64,000 nucleotides of DNA from Parapedobacter tibetensis (GCF_024643205.1 NZ_JAMKQJ010000004.1:437801-501800); one strand, 5' to 3'; positions 1 through 9,434 are shown, counted from the stretch's first letter. The notes: generated from the letters alone by a model not told the origin. Numbers and translations: made by a program.

Positions 1-119
1 AACTTCAATTGCCGCTCGTTGTCTATAATGGCCAACGCATTTTCATCCTGATCTATCCTAACCAGTAAGGTGTAATCATCCAGCCGCTGTGCATCAAAAT
101 CCGTTGATGTATAAGTCAT
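1..119 (-). CDS. N-terminus of an unidentified protein, possibly DUF3822 (partial)
   Basis: An open frame on the minus strand starts with ATG at 119, preceded by a purine-rich GGAGGA site, and runs off the window edge after about 39 codons (MTYTSTDFDAQRLD...). The visible part has an alternating pattern ending in ...LLVRIDQDENALAIID, which resembles the start of Bacteroidota DUF3822 proteins, whose ATPase-like fold begins with such a strand. That assignment rests on a short stretch and is tentative. The gene diverges from the helicase gene that begins about 70-100 bases away. Confidence 0.5.
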   Translation of the reverse strand, partial: MTYTSTDFDAQRLDDYTLLVRIDQDENALAIIDNERQLK

Positions 120-189
120 CTTCCTCCATTTATTGAGGCAAACTTACTTAGTTTAATCCTTAAAAGCAATTTTCATTCTTAGCGGCGAA

Positions 190-1635
190 TTGGCAAACTT
201 TTGGGTACTTTTGACCGTGCGTATCGCTGAATTGATTTCCAGCCGTTTCCCTTTGCAACCCACCGGACAGCAAAATGAAGCATTCCAAAGGCTTGCTGAT
301 TTTTTGGCCTATATGGCAAATGATGGTTGCTTTGTTCTCAAAGGCTATGCGGGCACCGGGAAGACCACCATCATCAGTACCTTAGTAAATGTGCTCCCTA
401 CGTTGCGCAGGCGCACGGTATTGCTTGCCCCTACCGGCAGGGCGGCAAAGGTGATGAGCAACTATTCCGGCAAAAAGGCGTTCACCATACACAAAAAAAT
501 ATATCGTAAAAAGACAGCCTTGTCGCCCGATATGGCCTTCGGTATGGCCGAGAACCCACACACGGATACCCTCTTCATCGTGGATGAGGCATCCATGATA
601 TCCAACGAAAGGTTTGCATTCAATGGAAAAAGCTTATTGGAAGACTTGGTAGCGTATGTGGGAACTGGTGAAAATTGCCGTTTGATGTTTGTGGGTGATA
701 CCGCTCAACTTCCCCCTGTGGGCCTCTCGCAAAGCCCTGCACTTGATGCTAAGTGGCTTTCGACTGCTTTCGGAATGCATGTATTTACATATGAACTCAC
801 CGAAGTGGTGAGGCAGGAAAAGCACTCAGGCATACTCTTCAATGCCACGGCTATACGTAACCAGATACAGGCGGCAAAAGCGGAAATGCCTGTCGGGTTT
901 CCGCACTTTACCGTAAAAGGATATCCCGATATCTATCGGATGACAGGCGAACGCCTCATTGAGGGGCTGCACTATACATATGACAAATATGGCATGGAAA
1001 ACACCATCGTCATCTGCCGTTCGAACAAAAACGCCAACCTTTACAACCAAAACATACGGAACCGCATCCTTTTCAGGGACGAAGAACTTACTGGGGGCGA
1101 TTATATCATGGTTGTCCGCAACAATTACTATTGGCTTTCTGCCGATTCCGAACGAACGGGCTTCATCGCCAATGGCGACATGGCGAAAGTGCGCAGGGTA
1201 CGTAATGTACATGAACAACATGGCTTCCGGTTTGCTGATGTAAGCCTGGAATTCATGGATTCCGATGAAATTGAACCCATCGACTGCAGAGTCATGTTAG
1301 ATACCCTCCATAGCGACTCGCCGAACCTTCCCCAAGCTGACCAACAGCGTTTCTTTGAAGCTGTCATGGCCGACTACATGGACATCCCTGACAAAAGAGA
1401 GCGCATGGCTGCCCTGAAGGCCGATCCATATTATAACGCGTTGCAAATCAAATTTGCCATGGCTGTTACCTGCCACAAAGCACAAGGTGGGCAATGGCAA
1501 GCCGTATTTGTAGACCAGGGTTACCTTACGGATGAGCTAATGGACATCGAGTTCCTACGGTGGCTTTATACGGCTTGCACACGCGCCACTAAAGAATTGT
1601 TTCTTGTAAACTTTAGTGAAAAATTTTTCGATTGA
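190..1635 (+). CDS. RecD/Pif1-like superfamily 1 DNA helicase
   Basis: Superfamily 1 helicase/ATPase of the AAA_30 plus UvrD_C_2 type, expected to unwind DNA during repair or recombination. Walker A is GYAGTGKTT at residues 52-60, the Walker B DEAS is near 132, and GDTAQLPPVG (about 169-178) is the motif III region. Near the C-terminus TCHKAQG and YTACTRA are the conserved motifs of the second RecA domain. At about 480 residues it matches the short Bacteroidota exonuclease-V-alpha-like proteins rather than full RecD. The start is unsure: the frame opens with TTG at 190, but TACTTTTG at 206-213 looks like a promoter -7 element inside that stretch, so translation may begin at GTG 217 or TTG 232. 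It stands alone on the plus strand. Confidence 0.88.
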   Translation: MANFWVLLTVRIAELISSRFPLQPTGQQNEAFQRLADFLAYMANDGCFVLKGYAGTGKTTIISTLVNVLPTLRRRTVLLAPTGRAAKVMSNYSGKKAFTIHKKIYRKKTALSPDMAFGMAENPHTDTLFIVDEASMISNERFAFNGKSLLEDLVAYVGTGENCRLMFVGDTAQLPPVGLSQSPALDAKWLSTAFGMHVFTYELTEVVRQEKHSGILFNATAIRNQIQAAKAEMPVGFPHFTVKGYPDIYRMTGERLIEGLHYTYDKYGMENTIVICRSNKNANLYNQNIRNRILFRDEELTGGDYIMVVRNNYYWLSADSERTGFIANGDMAKVRRVRNVHEQHGFRFADVSLEFMDSDEIEPIDCRVMLDTLHSDSPNLPQADQQRFFEAVMADYMDIPDKRERMAALKADPYYNALQIKFAMAVTCHKAQGGQWQAVFVDQGYLTDELMDIEFLRWLYTACTRATKELFLVNFSEKFFD

Positions 1636-1783
1636 ATATCGACCGCAGACTACTGACCATCGACCACTATTCACCTTCCTACCACAATAATATTACATTA
1701 CAAAAGCTAATCCATGGTAAACAAACACGCTATATAATTGTAGTTCTTCTGGTTACCGATCGTATCTACTAGCATACCAAGTT

Positions 1784-3178
1784 ATGAAAGAAGAAAGCAA
1801 GTCCACCCACACCTTTTTGGAACTTCATCAAAATGGTCAGGCGACATCTCCTTCCCATTTCCAATCCATTGACAAGAACAGCCCTAAACCCATACTTAGC
1901 ATGCTGGACGCGATTGTCATCATCGTGGGCATCGTGGTTGGTGCAGGGATCTTCCGTACGCCACCCTTGGTGGCTGCAAATACTGGAAGCTGGGGATTAT
2001 TCTTATCCGTTTGGCTGCTGGGTGGATTGGTTTCCTTGATTGGGGCATTGTGTTATGCAGAGCTTAGCACCTCATTTCCTAACACTGGGGGCGACTATCA
2101 TTTTTTGAGGCGTGCCTTTGGTAAGCGTTTTTCGTTTCTATTTGCTTGGGCGAGGATAAGTGTAATACAAACGGGTTCAATAGCTTTGCTGGCTTATATT
2201 GTGGGCGATTATATTTCCCAATTATATCGTTTGGGTACTTACTCCTCCGCCATATATGCAGCATTGGTGGTGTTTATGCTTACCGCCATCAACATCAGCG
2301 GTGTCAAGTTCGGCACCGGCACACAAAAATTGTTATTGGCTATCCAGTTTTCTGGGTTACTCATGGTAATCATCGCCGGGTTTCTCTTCAGTCCATCATC
2401 GGCATCATTGGCGGACATACCCAGTGTGACCACCAACACCACTCCGGCAATGGGGCTCGCCATGGTATTCGTCCTCTTAACATTTGGTGGATGGAACGAA
2501 GCTGGTTACATATCTGCGGAATTACGTGCAGGTAGCCGGAAAATGGTCAATGTATTGGTGATTAGCATCCTATTCATCACGGCTATCTACCTATTGATTA
2601 ACCTTGCATTCCTATATGTGTTGGGTATTGAGCGGATGGCCGCTTCTGAGGCCGTTGGGGTCGATCTGATGCGTGCCATCATGGGCGAACCGGGAGTTTT
2701 TCTCATTGGGGTGCTGGTAGCGATGATGGCATTGACCTCTGTTAATGCGACCATTTTTACCGGAGCCCGTACCAACTATGCCCTTGGCCGCGACTTCAAG
2801 ATATTTGCTCCCTTGGGCAAGTGGAATACGAACACCTCCTCCCCTGTCAACGCTTTCCTCGTCCAGGGCCTGATCGCTTTGGCTTTGATTGGCTTAGGCG
2901 CGTTCACCCGCGGCGGCTTTGAGTCCATGGTGGAGTTCACGGCACCCGTGTTCTGGTTCTTTTTCCTCGCCATTGGCATCGCATTGTTTGTGCTGCGCAT
3001 CAAGGAGCCAAATGTCCCACGTCCGTTCAAGGTACCCTTATACCCCCTAACCCCGATTATATTTAGCGGGTCCTGTGCGTATTTATTGTATTCAAGTTTG
3101 ACTTACACAGGCATGGGGGCCATGGTGGGTGTCGGGGTATTGCTATTGGGCACATTATTTTTTACTGTTATACGGTAG
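1784..3178 (+). CDS. APC-family amino acid permease
   Basis: Integral membrane transporter of the amino acid-polyamine-organocation superfamily, probably exchanging or importing amino acids at the inner membrane. After a hydrophilic tail of about 40 residues the first helix carries the family signature GIVVGAGIFRTPP, the unwound helix-1 substrate site. About twelve hydrophobic segments follow, and the C-terminus has the usual RPFKVPLYPL loop. Length (464 aa) is normal. Substrate cannot be told from sequence; the family resemblance is to LAT/serine-threonine type exchangers. The gene is monocistronic, about 150 bases after the helicase gene, and the nearby 3992 and 7922 genes encode two more permeases of the same superfamily from different subgroups. 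Confidence 0.88.
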   Translation: MKEESKSTHTFLELHQNGQATSPSHFQSIDKNSPKPILSMLDAIVIIVGIVVGAGIFRTPPLVAANTGSWGLFLSVWLLGGLVSLIGALCYAELSTSFPNTGGDYHFLRRAFGKRFSFLFAWARISVIQTGSIALLAYIVGDYISQLYRLGTYSSAIYAALVVFMLTAINISGVKFGTGTQKLLLAIQFSGLLMVIIAGFLFSPSSASLADIPSVTTNTTPAMGLAMVFVLLTFGGWNEAGYISAELRAGSRKMVNVLVISILFITAIYLLINLAFLYVLGIERMAASEAVGVDLMRAIMGEPGVFLIGVLVAMMALTSVNATIFTGARTNYALGRDFKIFAPLGKWNTNTSSPVNAFLVQGLIALALIGLGAFTRGGFESMVEFTAPVFWFFFLAIGIALFVLRIKEPNVPRPFKVPLYPLTPIIFSGSCAYLLYSSLTYTGMGAMVGVGVLLLGTLFFTVIR

Positions 3179-3286
3179 TCCAAGAGGATAAAGACAATCA
3201 CGGCTGTAAACTGTTAATCTTTAGGTTTATAGCCCCATCACAAGCATTTGATATATATATATAAATGTATAACCCAAAAAACAAAG

Positions 3287-3820
3287 ATGATGAGCAAATT
3301 TAAAAATTGGTTGATTGCCTTATTTGTTGTTGCGTGCACAGGCGCATATGCTCAACAACCGGATTTGGATGTCCCGTATGTACCTACGAACCAAAAGGTA
3401 GTAGAAGAAATGCTGAAACTGGCTGGCGTAAAAGCTGGCGATGTGGTTTATGATTTGGGATGTGGAGATGGACGTATTGTTATTACTGCTGCAAAAAAAT
3501 TTGGGGCTACAGGAATCGGCGTGGACTTGAATCCGCAACGCATCAAGGAAGCCAATGAAAATGCCAAAGCCGAAGGGGTAACCGATAAGGTGAGATTCGT
3601 ACAGGGTGACCTGTTTGACTTCGATTTTAGTCAGGCCTCCGTGGTGACATTATACTTATTGCCCTCCGTGAATCTGAAGCTACGCCCCAAGCTGCTCAAG
3701 GAGTTGAAGCCCGGAAGCCGTATTGTTTCGCACGATTTTGATATGGGTGATTGGGAGGCCGAAAGCGTGGTGAAAGTGGGCAACGATACCATCTATTTCT
3801 GGACGGTGCCTGCGAAGTAG
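3287..3820 (+). CDS. Exported SAM-dependent methyltransferase-like protein
   Basis: A class I methyltransferase fold preceded by a signal peptide. The start chosen is ATG 3287 (a second ATG follows at 3290); it gives a typical export signal, MMSKFKNWLIALFVVACTGAYAQ, with the junction near residue 23. Motif I DLGCGDG is at residues 56-62, an acidic residue closes the next strand (GIGVDLNP), and QGDLFDFDF is the motif region after it. The protein ends soon after the Rossmann fold at 177 residues, short and without an added substrate domain. Homologues are usually annotated as SAM-dependent methyltransferases of unknown substrate. Export is odd because SAM is cytoplasmic, so the protein may act before export or have lost catalysis. 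Confidence 0.8.
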   Translation: MMSKFKNWLIALFVVACTGAYAQQPDLDVPYVPTNQKVVEEMLKLAGVKAGDVVYDLGCGDGRIVITAAKKFGATGIGVDLNPQRIKEANENAKAEGVTDKVRFVQGDLFDFDFSQASVVTLYLLPSVNLKLRPKLLKELKPGSRIVSHDFDMGDWEAESVVKVGNDTIYFWTVPAK

Positions 3821-3863
3821 TTGATAGAACGCCGATAACGTGTCTCATCGGAACACTGGAGAC

Positions 3864-3920
3864 GCAGATTAAACAGATTATCGCTGATAGATAGTTAAGG
3901 CGTTGATTCGTTTAATCTGC
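3864..3920. repeat. REP-like hairpin element in an intergenic gap
   Basis: Perfect 11-base inverted repeat, GCAGATTAAAC at 3864-3874 and GTTTAATCTGC at 3910-3920, inside the 170-base gap between two convergent genes. The wording (ACGCAGATT..., ...AATCTGC) recurs in degenerate form at about 31655-31740, 32905-32965 and 38425-38465, always between genes. It could also act as a transcription barrier, but there is no T-run. Confidence 0.6.
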
Positions 3921-3991
3921 ATCATCCACGTCCTATTCTTGTAGCTTAAAACCTATGCTATGAGGTTCAAGGCATCTCCCATAAACCAGTC

Positions 3992-5416
3992 CTACACATT
4001 AATTGCTTTCCTATTCCAAAAATAAAACACCGGTATACCTAAAAGTACAATGATCAATCCCGGCCATGTGAAGGTGGGTTGATAGATCAACAATCCGACA
4101 CAAATTGTCAATGCGGCAACAACATACAAAGCAGGCAACACCGGATAGCCGAAGGCCTTATAGGGCCGCTCTGCATCGGGTTGTTTCTTTCGGAGGATGA
4201 ATATCCCAATGATGGTAAGGGCATAGAAAATCAATACTACAAAAATCACATAGTTGAGCAAATCGCCATACCTGCCTGTGAGGCACAACACCGAAGTCCA
4301 TATACACTGTGCCCACAATCCCCATCCAGGCACTTCAAACTTATTTAATTCACCTGCTTTTTTGAAGAATAGTCCATCCTGAGACATGGTGTAGTATACC
4401 CGTGCTCCAGCCAAAATCAATCCGTTGTTGCAGCCAAAGGTTGATACCATAATCATAATGGCAATAATAAGCGTGCCTGAGGAACCAAAAATAGCATGTG
4501 CTGCCACGATAGCTACCCGATCTGCAGGTGCAAAAGCAATCTCAGGCATGGACAGCGTGGCTAAATACATCAGGTTTGCCGATACATAAATGACGGTCAC
4601 AATCAGGGTGCCCAAAAACAAGCTCAACCCAATATTCCGCTTTGGATTCCGTACCTCCCCGGCGATGAATGTCACATTGTTCCACGCATCGCTGGAAAAC
4701 AAGGAACCGACCATGGCCGATACAATACCGGCGAAGATGGCCGCACCACCTATTGAAACAGCCGTGCCGCTATTTACATCCCAGCGCACAGTATCCCACG
4801 CTGTTGACCAGTTGGCATTCCAAACATCGGCATTGAACGCACCGAAAAGCCCCATGACAATCAACCCGCCTAGCGACAGGATTTTTACGATGGTGAACAC
4901 CGTTTGGATGATCTTTCCGTTTTTCACTCCGCGGGCATTGAACCAAGTGAGCATGACAATGGTGCCAATGGCCACCAATTGGCCCGAATTGAGTTTAAAT
5001 ACTCCTAAATCCCATAAGATGTATTCATCGCCCAGCGGAGGATAGATATAAGCCGCAAATTTGGCGAATGCCACCCCCACGGCAGCAATGGTGCCCGCTT
5101 GAATGACCATAAATAGCGACCATCCATAAAGGAAGGCTACAAGCCTATTATAGGCTTCCCTCAGGTAGACATATTGCCCCCCTGCTTTCGGGAACATGGC
5201 CGACAATTCGCCGTAGCTCATTGCCGCTATCACGGTAATTGTGCCGGTGAGTACCCAAATGAAGATGAGCCAGCCGGCACTGCCCACGTTACGTACAATA
5301 TCGGAGCTAACGATAAAGATACCTGAGCCGATCATCGATCCGGCTACCAACATGGTCGCATCGAGCAAGCCCAATTCGCGCTTCATGTCGTCATTCTGTT
5401 CGGGTGTTGTGTTCAT
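3992..5416 (-). CDS. APC-family amino acid permease
   Basis: Second permease of the amino acid-polyamine-organocation superfamily, 474 residues, about twelve membrane segments. The helix-1 signature reads GSMIGSGIFIVSS, directly after a short hydrophilic N-terminus containing ELGLLDATML. The loop GEVRNPKRNI between middle helices and the C-terminal ERPYKAFGYPVLP are typical of the family; together they resemble L-type or fructoselysine/arginine-agmatine-like antiporters more than the CAT type encoded at 7922. Substrate unknown. It converges with the methyltransferase gene and diverges from the pyrophosphatase gene, so it is a single-gene transcription unit. Confidence 0.88.
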   Translation of the reverse strand: MNTTPEQNDDMKRELGLLDATMLVAGSMIGSGIFIVSSDIVRNVGSAGWLIFIWVLTGTITVIAAMSYGELSAMFPKAGGQYVYLREAYNRLVAFLYGWSLFMVIQAGTIAAVGVAFAKFAAYIYPPLGDEYILWDLGVFKLNSGQLVAIGTIVMLTWFNARGVKNGKIIQTVFTIVKILSLGGLIVMGLFGAFNADVWNANWSTAWDTVRWDVNSGTAVSIGGAAIFAGIVSAMVGSLFSSDAWNNVTFIAGEVRNPKRNIGLSLFLGTLIVTVIYVSANLMYLATLSMPEIAFAPADRVAIVAAHAIFGSSGTLIIAIMIMVSTFGCNNGLILAGARVYYTMSQDGLFFKKAGELNKFEVPGWGLWAQCIWTSVLCLTGRYGDLLNYVIFVVLIFYALTIIGIFILRKKQPDAERPYKAFGYPVLPALYVVAALTICVGLLIYQPTFTWPGLIIVLLGIPVFYFWNRKAINV

Positions 5417-5480
5417 CGGTGGTTGGTTATGACAACGAAAGTATGGAAAAAAGTGGAAAGGAAAAAAAAGCGCAAATAAA

Positions 5481-5511
5481 TTTGAATATTACAATAAGCA
5501 TCTTATTTTTG
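5481..5511 (+). promoter_or_regulatory. Bacteroidota-type promoter for the pyrophosphatase gene
   Basis: TTTG at 5481-5484, a 19-base spacer, and TATTTTTG at 5504-5511 match the Bacteroidota consensus exactly. Transcription would start near 5518 and leave a leader of about 60 bases before the ATG at 5579. Confidence 0.7.
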
Positions 5512-5578
5512 GCATCGCTTGATTGGAACCTATTATGACTTGCGGCAGAAATATTTAACTTAATTTGAATCAAATACG

Positions 5579-7837
5579 ATGGAATTTTTACAAGAAAATC
5601 TGATTTATTTAATTCCTGTATTGGGCTTGGTGGGCATTATCGTGATGATTATCAAATCAGCGTGGGTGAGCAGGCAGGATGCGGGAGACGACAATATGCA
5701 ATCATTGGCAGGTCATATCGCTGAAGGAGCCATGGCTTTCCTGAGAGCCGAATGGAAGGTTCTCTCCTATTTTGTGATCATATCGGCTATACTCTTGGCT
5801 TGGTCGGGCACTTTGGTCGAGACCTCGAGCTGGGTTATTTCTATATCTTTTATCATCGGAGCGTTTACCTCCGCCTTTGCCGGATACATCGGCATGAATA
5901 TCGCAACCAAAGCCAACGTACGAACCACCCAGGCTGCACGTACCAGCCTTACGAGGGCGCTTAAGGTGTCGTTTACGGGTGGCACCGTGATGGGGCTTGG
6001 AGTGGCTGGCTTGGCTGTATTGGGAATGGGTACATTATTCATCATTCTCTATCAGCTATATGTAGTCAGCACCGGATCAAACGTAAACGGGCAAGAAATG
6101 GAGAAGGCCCTGGAAGTATTGGCTGGATTCTCATTAGGGGCTGAATCCATTGCCCTATTTGCCCGTGTGGGTGGTGGGATCTATACCAAAGCCGCCGATG
6201 TAGGTGCCGATTTGGTTGGGAAAGTGGAGGCAGGCATCCCTGAGGATGATGTACGCAACCCCGCTACCATTGCGGATAACGTGGGGGATAATGTGGGTGA
6301 CGTAGCCGGTATGGGTGCTGATTTATTCGGCTCATATGTAGCTACCATATTGGCCACCATGGTTTTAGGCCGCGAAATCATATCGATAGACAATTTCGGG
6401 GGCATCGCCCCTATCTTGTTACCCATCCTCATCGCTGGCATGGGGTTGATTTTCTCCATCTTGGGTGCAACATTGGTAAGGGTAAAGAATGACTTGGGTG
6501 ACGTACAGCAGGCATTGAACCTTGGCAACTGGTCTTCCATCCTATTCACGGCCATCGGCTGCTATTTTGTGGTAGGTTGGCTGTTGCCTGATCAACTCGA
6601 ATTACGGGGCGTTTCATTCAGTTCATTGGATGTGTTTATTGCCATTGTGGTGGGGCTCATCGTTGGTGCACTAATGAGCATCGTTACTGAATATTACACG
6701 GCCATAGGCAAGCGTCCGGTCAATTCCATTGTGAAGCAATCGTCCACTGGCCACGCCACCAATATCATTGGGGGGCTATCGGTTGGCATGGAATCTACCG
6801 CGGTACCCACGATCATATTGGCTGCCGGTATCATCACTTCCTATTCGTTTGCGGGGCTGTATGGCGTAGCCATTGCCGCAGCGGGCATGATGGCCACCAC
6901 AGCCATGCAACTAGCCATTGACGCTTTCGGTCCCATTGCAGATAATGCGGGTGGAATTGCGGAAATGAGTGGACTACCCAAAGAAGTGCGCGAACGCACG
7001 GATAAGCTGGATGCGGTAGGCAATACCACAGCCGCTACAGGAAAAGGGTTCGCTATTGCATCAGCGGCATTGACCGCATTGGCCTTGTTTGCCGCTTTTG
7101 TTGGCATAGCAGGCATCGACTCCATTGATATATACAAAGCACCAGTATTGGGTGCGTTATTTGTTGGTGCCATGATTCCATTTATTTTCTCTTCTTTGGC
7201 TATTGCAGCTGTTGGTCGGGCAGCGATGGCCATGGTGGAAGAAGTGAGGCGTCAGTTTCGCGAAATACCTGGCATCATGGAATACAAAGCAACACCCGAA
7301 TACGACAAATGTGTGGCGATATCCACCAAAGCCTCTATCCGGGAGATGATTTTACCGGGTGCCATCGCATTGGTTGTCCCGCTTTTGGTGGGCTTCGGCT
7401 TCAAGGGCGTATTCGAAAACACCTCTTCGGCCGAAATCCTTGGAGGCCTTTTGGCGGGGGTCACGGTGTCGGGAGTATTGCTGGGAATGTTTCAGAATAA
7501 TGCCGGCGGAGCTTGGGATAATGCCAAGAAATCATTCGAGGCCGGTGTAGAAATCAACGGTAAAATGGAATATAAGGGTTCGGATGCACACAAAGCATCA
7601 GTGACCGGCGATACCGTAGGTGACCCGTTCAAAGACACTTCGGGGCCCTCCATGAATATCCTTATCAAATTGATGTCGATCGTGTCTTTGATTATCGCGC
7701 CACATATCAGCGTTAATAGGGATAGCCCCTTGGTCACGGCCGAAGGGAATAAGCAGCAAGAAAAAGTCGTAACCTATCAACCTATCGAAAAACCGACTCA
7801 TCCCTCCCTACAATCGGTAGAAAAATCGGATAACTAA
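5579..7837 (+). CDS. hppA: Membrane-bound ion-pumping pyrophosphatase, K+-dependent type
   Basis: Membrane pyrophosphatase that couples PPi hydrolysis to pumping H+ or Na+ out of the cytoplasm. The catalytic signature DVGADLVGKVE is near residue 206, followed by the metal-binding run NPATIADNVGDNVGD, and a second acidic cluster DAFGPIADNAGG lies further on. The sequence GNTTAATGKG (about 481-490) has Ala where K+-independent enzymes have Lys, so the enzyme should need K+. Whether it moves H+, Na+ or both cannot be settled by eye. Length, 752 residues, is normal; the last 50 residues after the final helix form a hydrophilic tail rich in Lys, Glu and Pro that most homologues lack. A strong promoter lies 70 bases upstream. 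Confidence 0.95.
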   Translation: MEFLQENLIYLIPVLGLVGIIVMIIKSAWVSRQDAGDDNMQSLAGHIAEGAMAFLRAEWKVLSYFVIISAILLAWSGTLVETSSWVISISFIIGAFTSAFAGYIGMNIATKANVRTTQAARTSLTRALKVSFTGGTVMGLGVAGLAVLGMGTLFIILYQLYVVSTGSNVNGQEMEKALEVLAGFSLGAESIALFARVGGGIYTKAADVGADLVGKVEAGIPEDDVRNPATIADNVGDNVGDVAGMGADLFGSYVATILATMVLGREIISIDNFGGIAPILLPILIAGMGLIFSILGATLVRVKNDLGDVQQALNLGNWSSILFTAIGCYFVVGWLLPDQLELRGVSFSSLDVFIAIVVGLIVGALMSIVTEYYTAIGKRPVNSIVKQSSTGHATNIIGGLSVGMESTAVPTIILAAGIITSYSFAGLYGVAIAAAGMMATTAMQLAIDAFGPIADNAGGIAEMSGLPKEVRERTDKLDAVGNTTAATGKGFAIASAALTALALFAAFVGIAGIDSIDIYKAPVLGALFVGAMIPFIFSSLAIAAVGRAAMAMVEEVRRQFREIPGIMEYKATPEYDKCVAISTKASIREMILPGAIALVVPLLVGFGFKGVFENTSSAEILGGLLAGVTVSGVLLGMFQNNAGGAWDNAKKSFEAGVEINGKMEYKGSDAHKASVTGDTVGDPFKDTSGPSMNILIKLMSIVSLIIAPHISVNRDSPLVTAEGNKQQEKVVTYQPIEKPTHPSLQSVEKSDN

Positions 7838-7921
7838 AAAAATACATCTTTTAAAAATAAAAATTTGTAGGTTTGGTTCGTTACTAACGCAAACAATCTA
7901 AATTCTTAAAAGTGATTCGAT

Positions 7922-9415
7922 ATGCTATTTAAAAAATCGATTCCAACCTTGGTGGCTGAAGCCCAGGAAAGTGGAGAAGGAACTCTCAAACGGACATTAT
8001 CAAGCAGTGGGCTGGTGGCGTTGGGCGTAGGCGCTATCATTGGTGCTGGGCTCTTCTCGCTTACGGGGATAGCAGCGGCTGAAAATGCAGGGCCGGCTGT
8101 GACCATCTCATTCATTGTAGCAGCTGTGGGATGCGCGTTTGCGGGACTTTGTTATGCCGAGTTTGCAGCTATGATTCCGGTAGCGGGGAGTGCATATACC
8201 TACTCCTATGCCACCATGGGTGAATTTGTGGCTTGGGTGATCGGGTGGGATCTCGTGCTCGAATATGCGTTGGGTGCTGCCACGGTGGCGTCCAGTTGGT
8301 CGCAGTACTTCAATCAGTTTTTACTTGAATTTGGCATAGTTATCCCTCATAATTTTTTGCATGGACCTTGGGAAAATGGCATCGTGAATCTCCCGGCCAT
8401 TTTCATCGTATGTCTGTTGTCGCTGCTTTTGATGAGAGGCACACAGGAATCGTCGTTTGTGAATAATATATTGGTCGTGGTCAAGGTGGCCGTGGTCTTG
8501 ATTTTCATTGCTTTGGGATGGAGTTTCATCAATCCGCTCAACCATGATCCGTTCATTCCTGTAAATGAAGGTGAAAAACTATTGAAATCAGGCGAAATAG
8601 GCTTTTTTGAGTTCTTCAGGAGCGATTATTTCGGTGAGTTTGGCATCAGCGGCATTATGCGTGGAGCGGGTGTCGTTTTCTTTGCCTTCATCGGTTTTGA
8701 CGCCGTGAGTACCGCCGCCCAGGAGGCCAAAAACCCACAGAAAGGAATGCCTATAGGCATTATCGGTTCGTTGGTGGTTTGTACCATTCTATATGTGCTG
8801 TTCTCCTATGTGCTCACCGGTTTAGAAAATTACAAATTGTTTGCGGGCGATGCAAAACCCGTTGCTACAGCCTTTGCCAAAACAGGATACACCTTCTTAA
8901 ATACCGCATTGATTATTGCCATCCTTACCGGATATACATCCGTCATTCTGGTGATGCTGCTCGGTCAAAGTCGTGTGTTCTATACCATGAGCAAAGACGG
9001 GCTGTTGCCCAAATTCTTTTCGGATTTGTCCAAAAGGCAAACACCTTGGAAAACCAACCTGATTTTCATGCTTTTCGTCAGTCTCTTCACCGGTTTTGTA
9101 CCGGTATCAGACCTTGGCCACATGGTCAGTATAGGCACCTTATTTGCATTCACCTTGGTGTGCATAGGCATTATCGTGCTCCGCAAGACAAACCCCGATA
9201 CACATCGGCCATTCCGTACCCCCTTGGTACCCTTGTTACCCATTCTTGGCATTGTCGTATGCATCGCTATGATGGCTTCATTGCCCATTGCGAGCTGGGA
9301 GCGATTAGCTATTTGGATGGTTATCGGAATCGTGTTTTACTTTGTATACGGCAAGCGGCATAGCAAGATTCGTGCGGCGGTAAAAGCTGGAAATCAACCA
9401 AGAAGAGACGTATAA
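7922..9415 (+). CDS. Cationic amino acid transporter (CAT)-family permease
   Basis: Third APC-superfamily transporter in the region, 497 residues with twelve or more helices. N-terminal LKRTLSSSGLVALGVGAIIGAGLFSLTG is split here as LKRTLSSSGL (21-30 region) and GVGAIIGAGLF, both typical of the CAT (YfnA/SLC7A1-like) family, as are AGLCYAEFA, WVIGWDLVLEYALG and the central FFAFIGFDAVSTAAQE. Expected role is uptake of arginine, lysine or other amino acids. It follows the pyrophosphatase gene by 84 bases; TAGGTTTG at 7868-7875 is a possible own -7 element, without a clear -33 partner. A strong hairpin with a T-run ends the unit. Confidence 0.9.
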   Translation: MLFKKSIPTLVAEAQESGEGTLKRTLSSSGLVALGVGAIIGAGLFSLTGIAAAENAGPAVTISFIVAAVGCAFAGLCYAEFAAMIPVAGSAYTYSYATMGEFVAWVIGWDLVLEYALGAATVASSWSQYFNQFLLEFGIVIPHNFLHGPWENGIVNLPAIFIVCLLSLLLMRGTQESSFVNNILVVVKVAVVLIFIALGWSFINPLNHDPFIPVNEGEKLLKSGEIGFFEFFRSDYFGEFGISGIMRGAGVVFFAFIGFDAVSTAAQEAKNPQKGMPIGIIGSLVVCTILYVLFSYVLTGLENYKLFAGDAKPVATAFAKTGYTFLNTALIIAILTGYTSVILVMLLGQSRVFYTMSKDGLLPKFFSDLSKRQTPWKTNLIFMLFVSLFTGFVPVSDLGHMVSIGTLFAFTLVCIGIIVLRKTNPDTHRPFRTPLVPLLPILGIVVCIAMMASLPIASWERLAIWMVIGIVFYFVYGKRHSKIRAAVKAGNQPRRDV

Positions 9416-9434
9416 AGGTCCAAAGATAATCGTT

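Noticed and set aside
6181..7233. Long minus-strand frames opposite the pyrophosphatase gene
   Set aside because: They are Ala/Pro/Met-rich shadows of the conserved pyrophosphatase coding sequence.
8779..9363. 194-codon open frame on the plus strand
   Set aside because: It lies fully inside the CAT permease gene in another frame and is rich in Cys, His and Arg, typical of a shadow frame.
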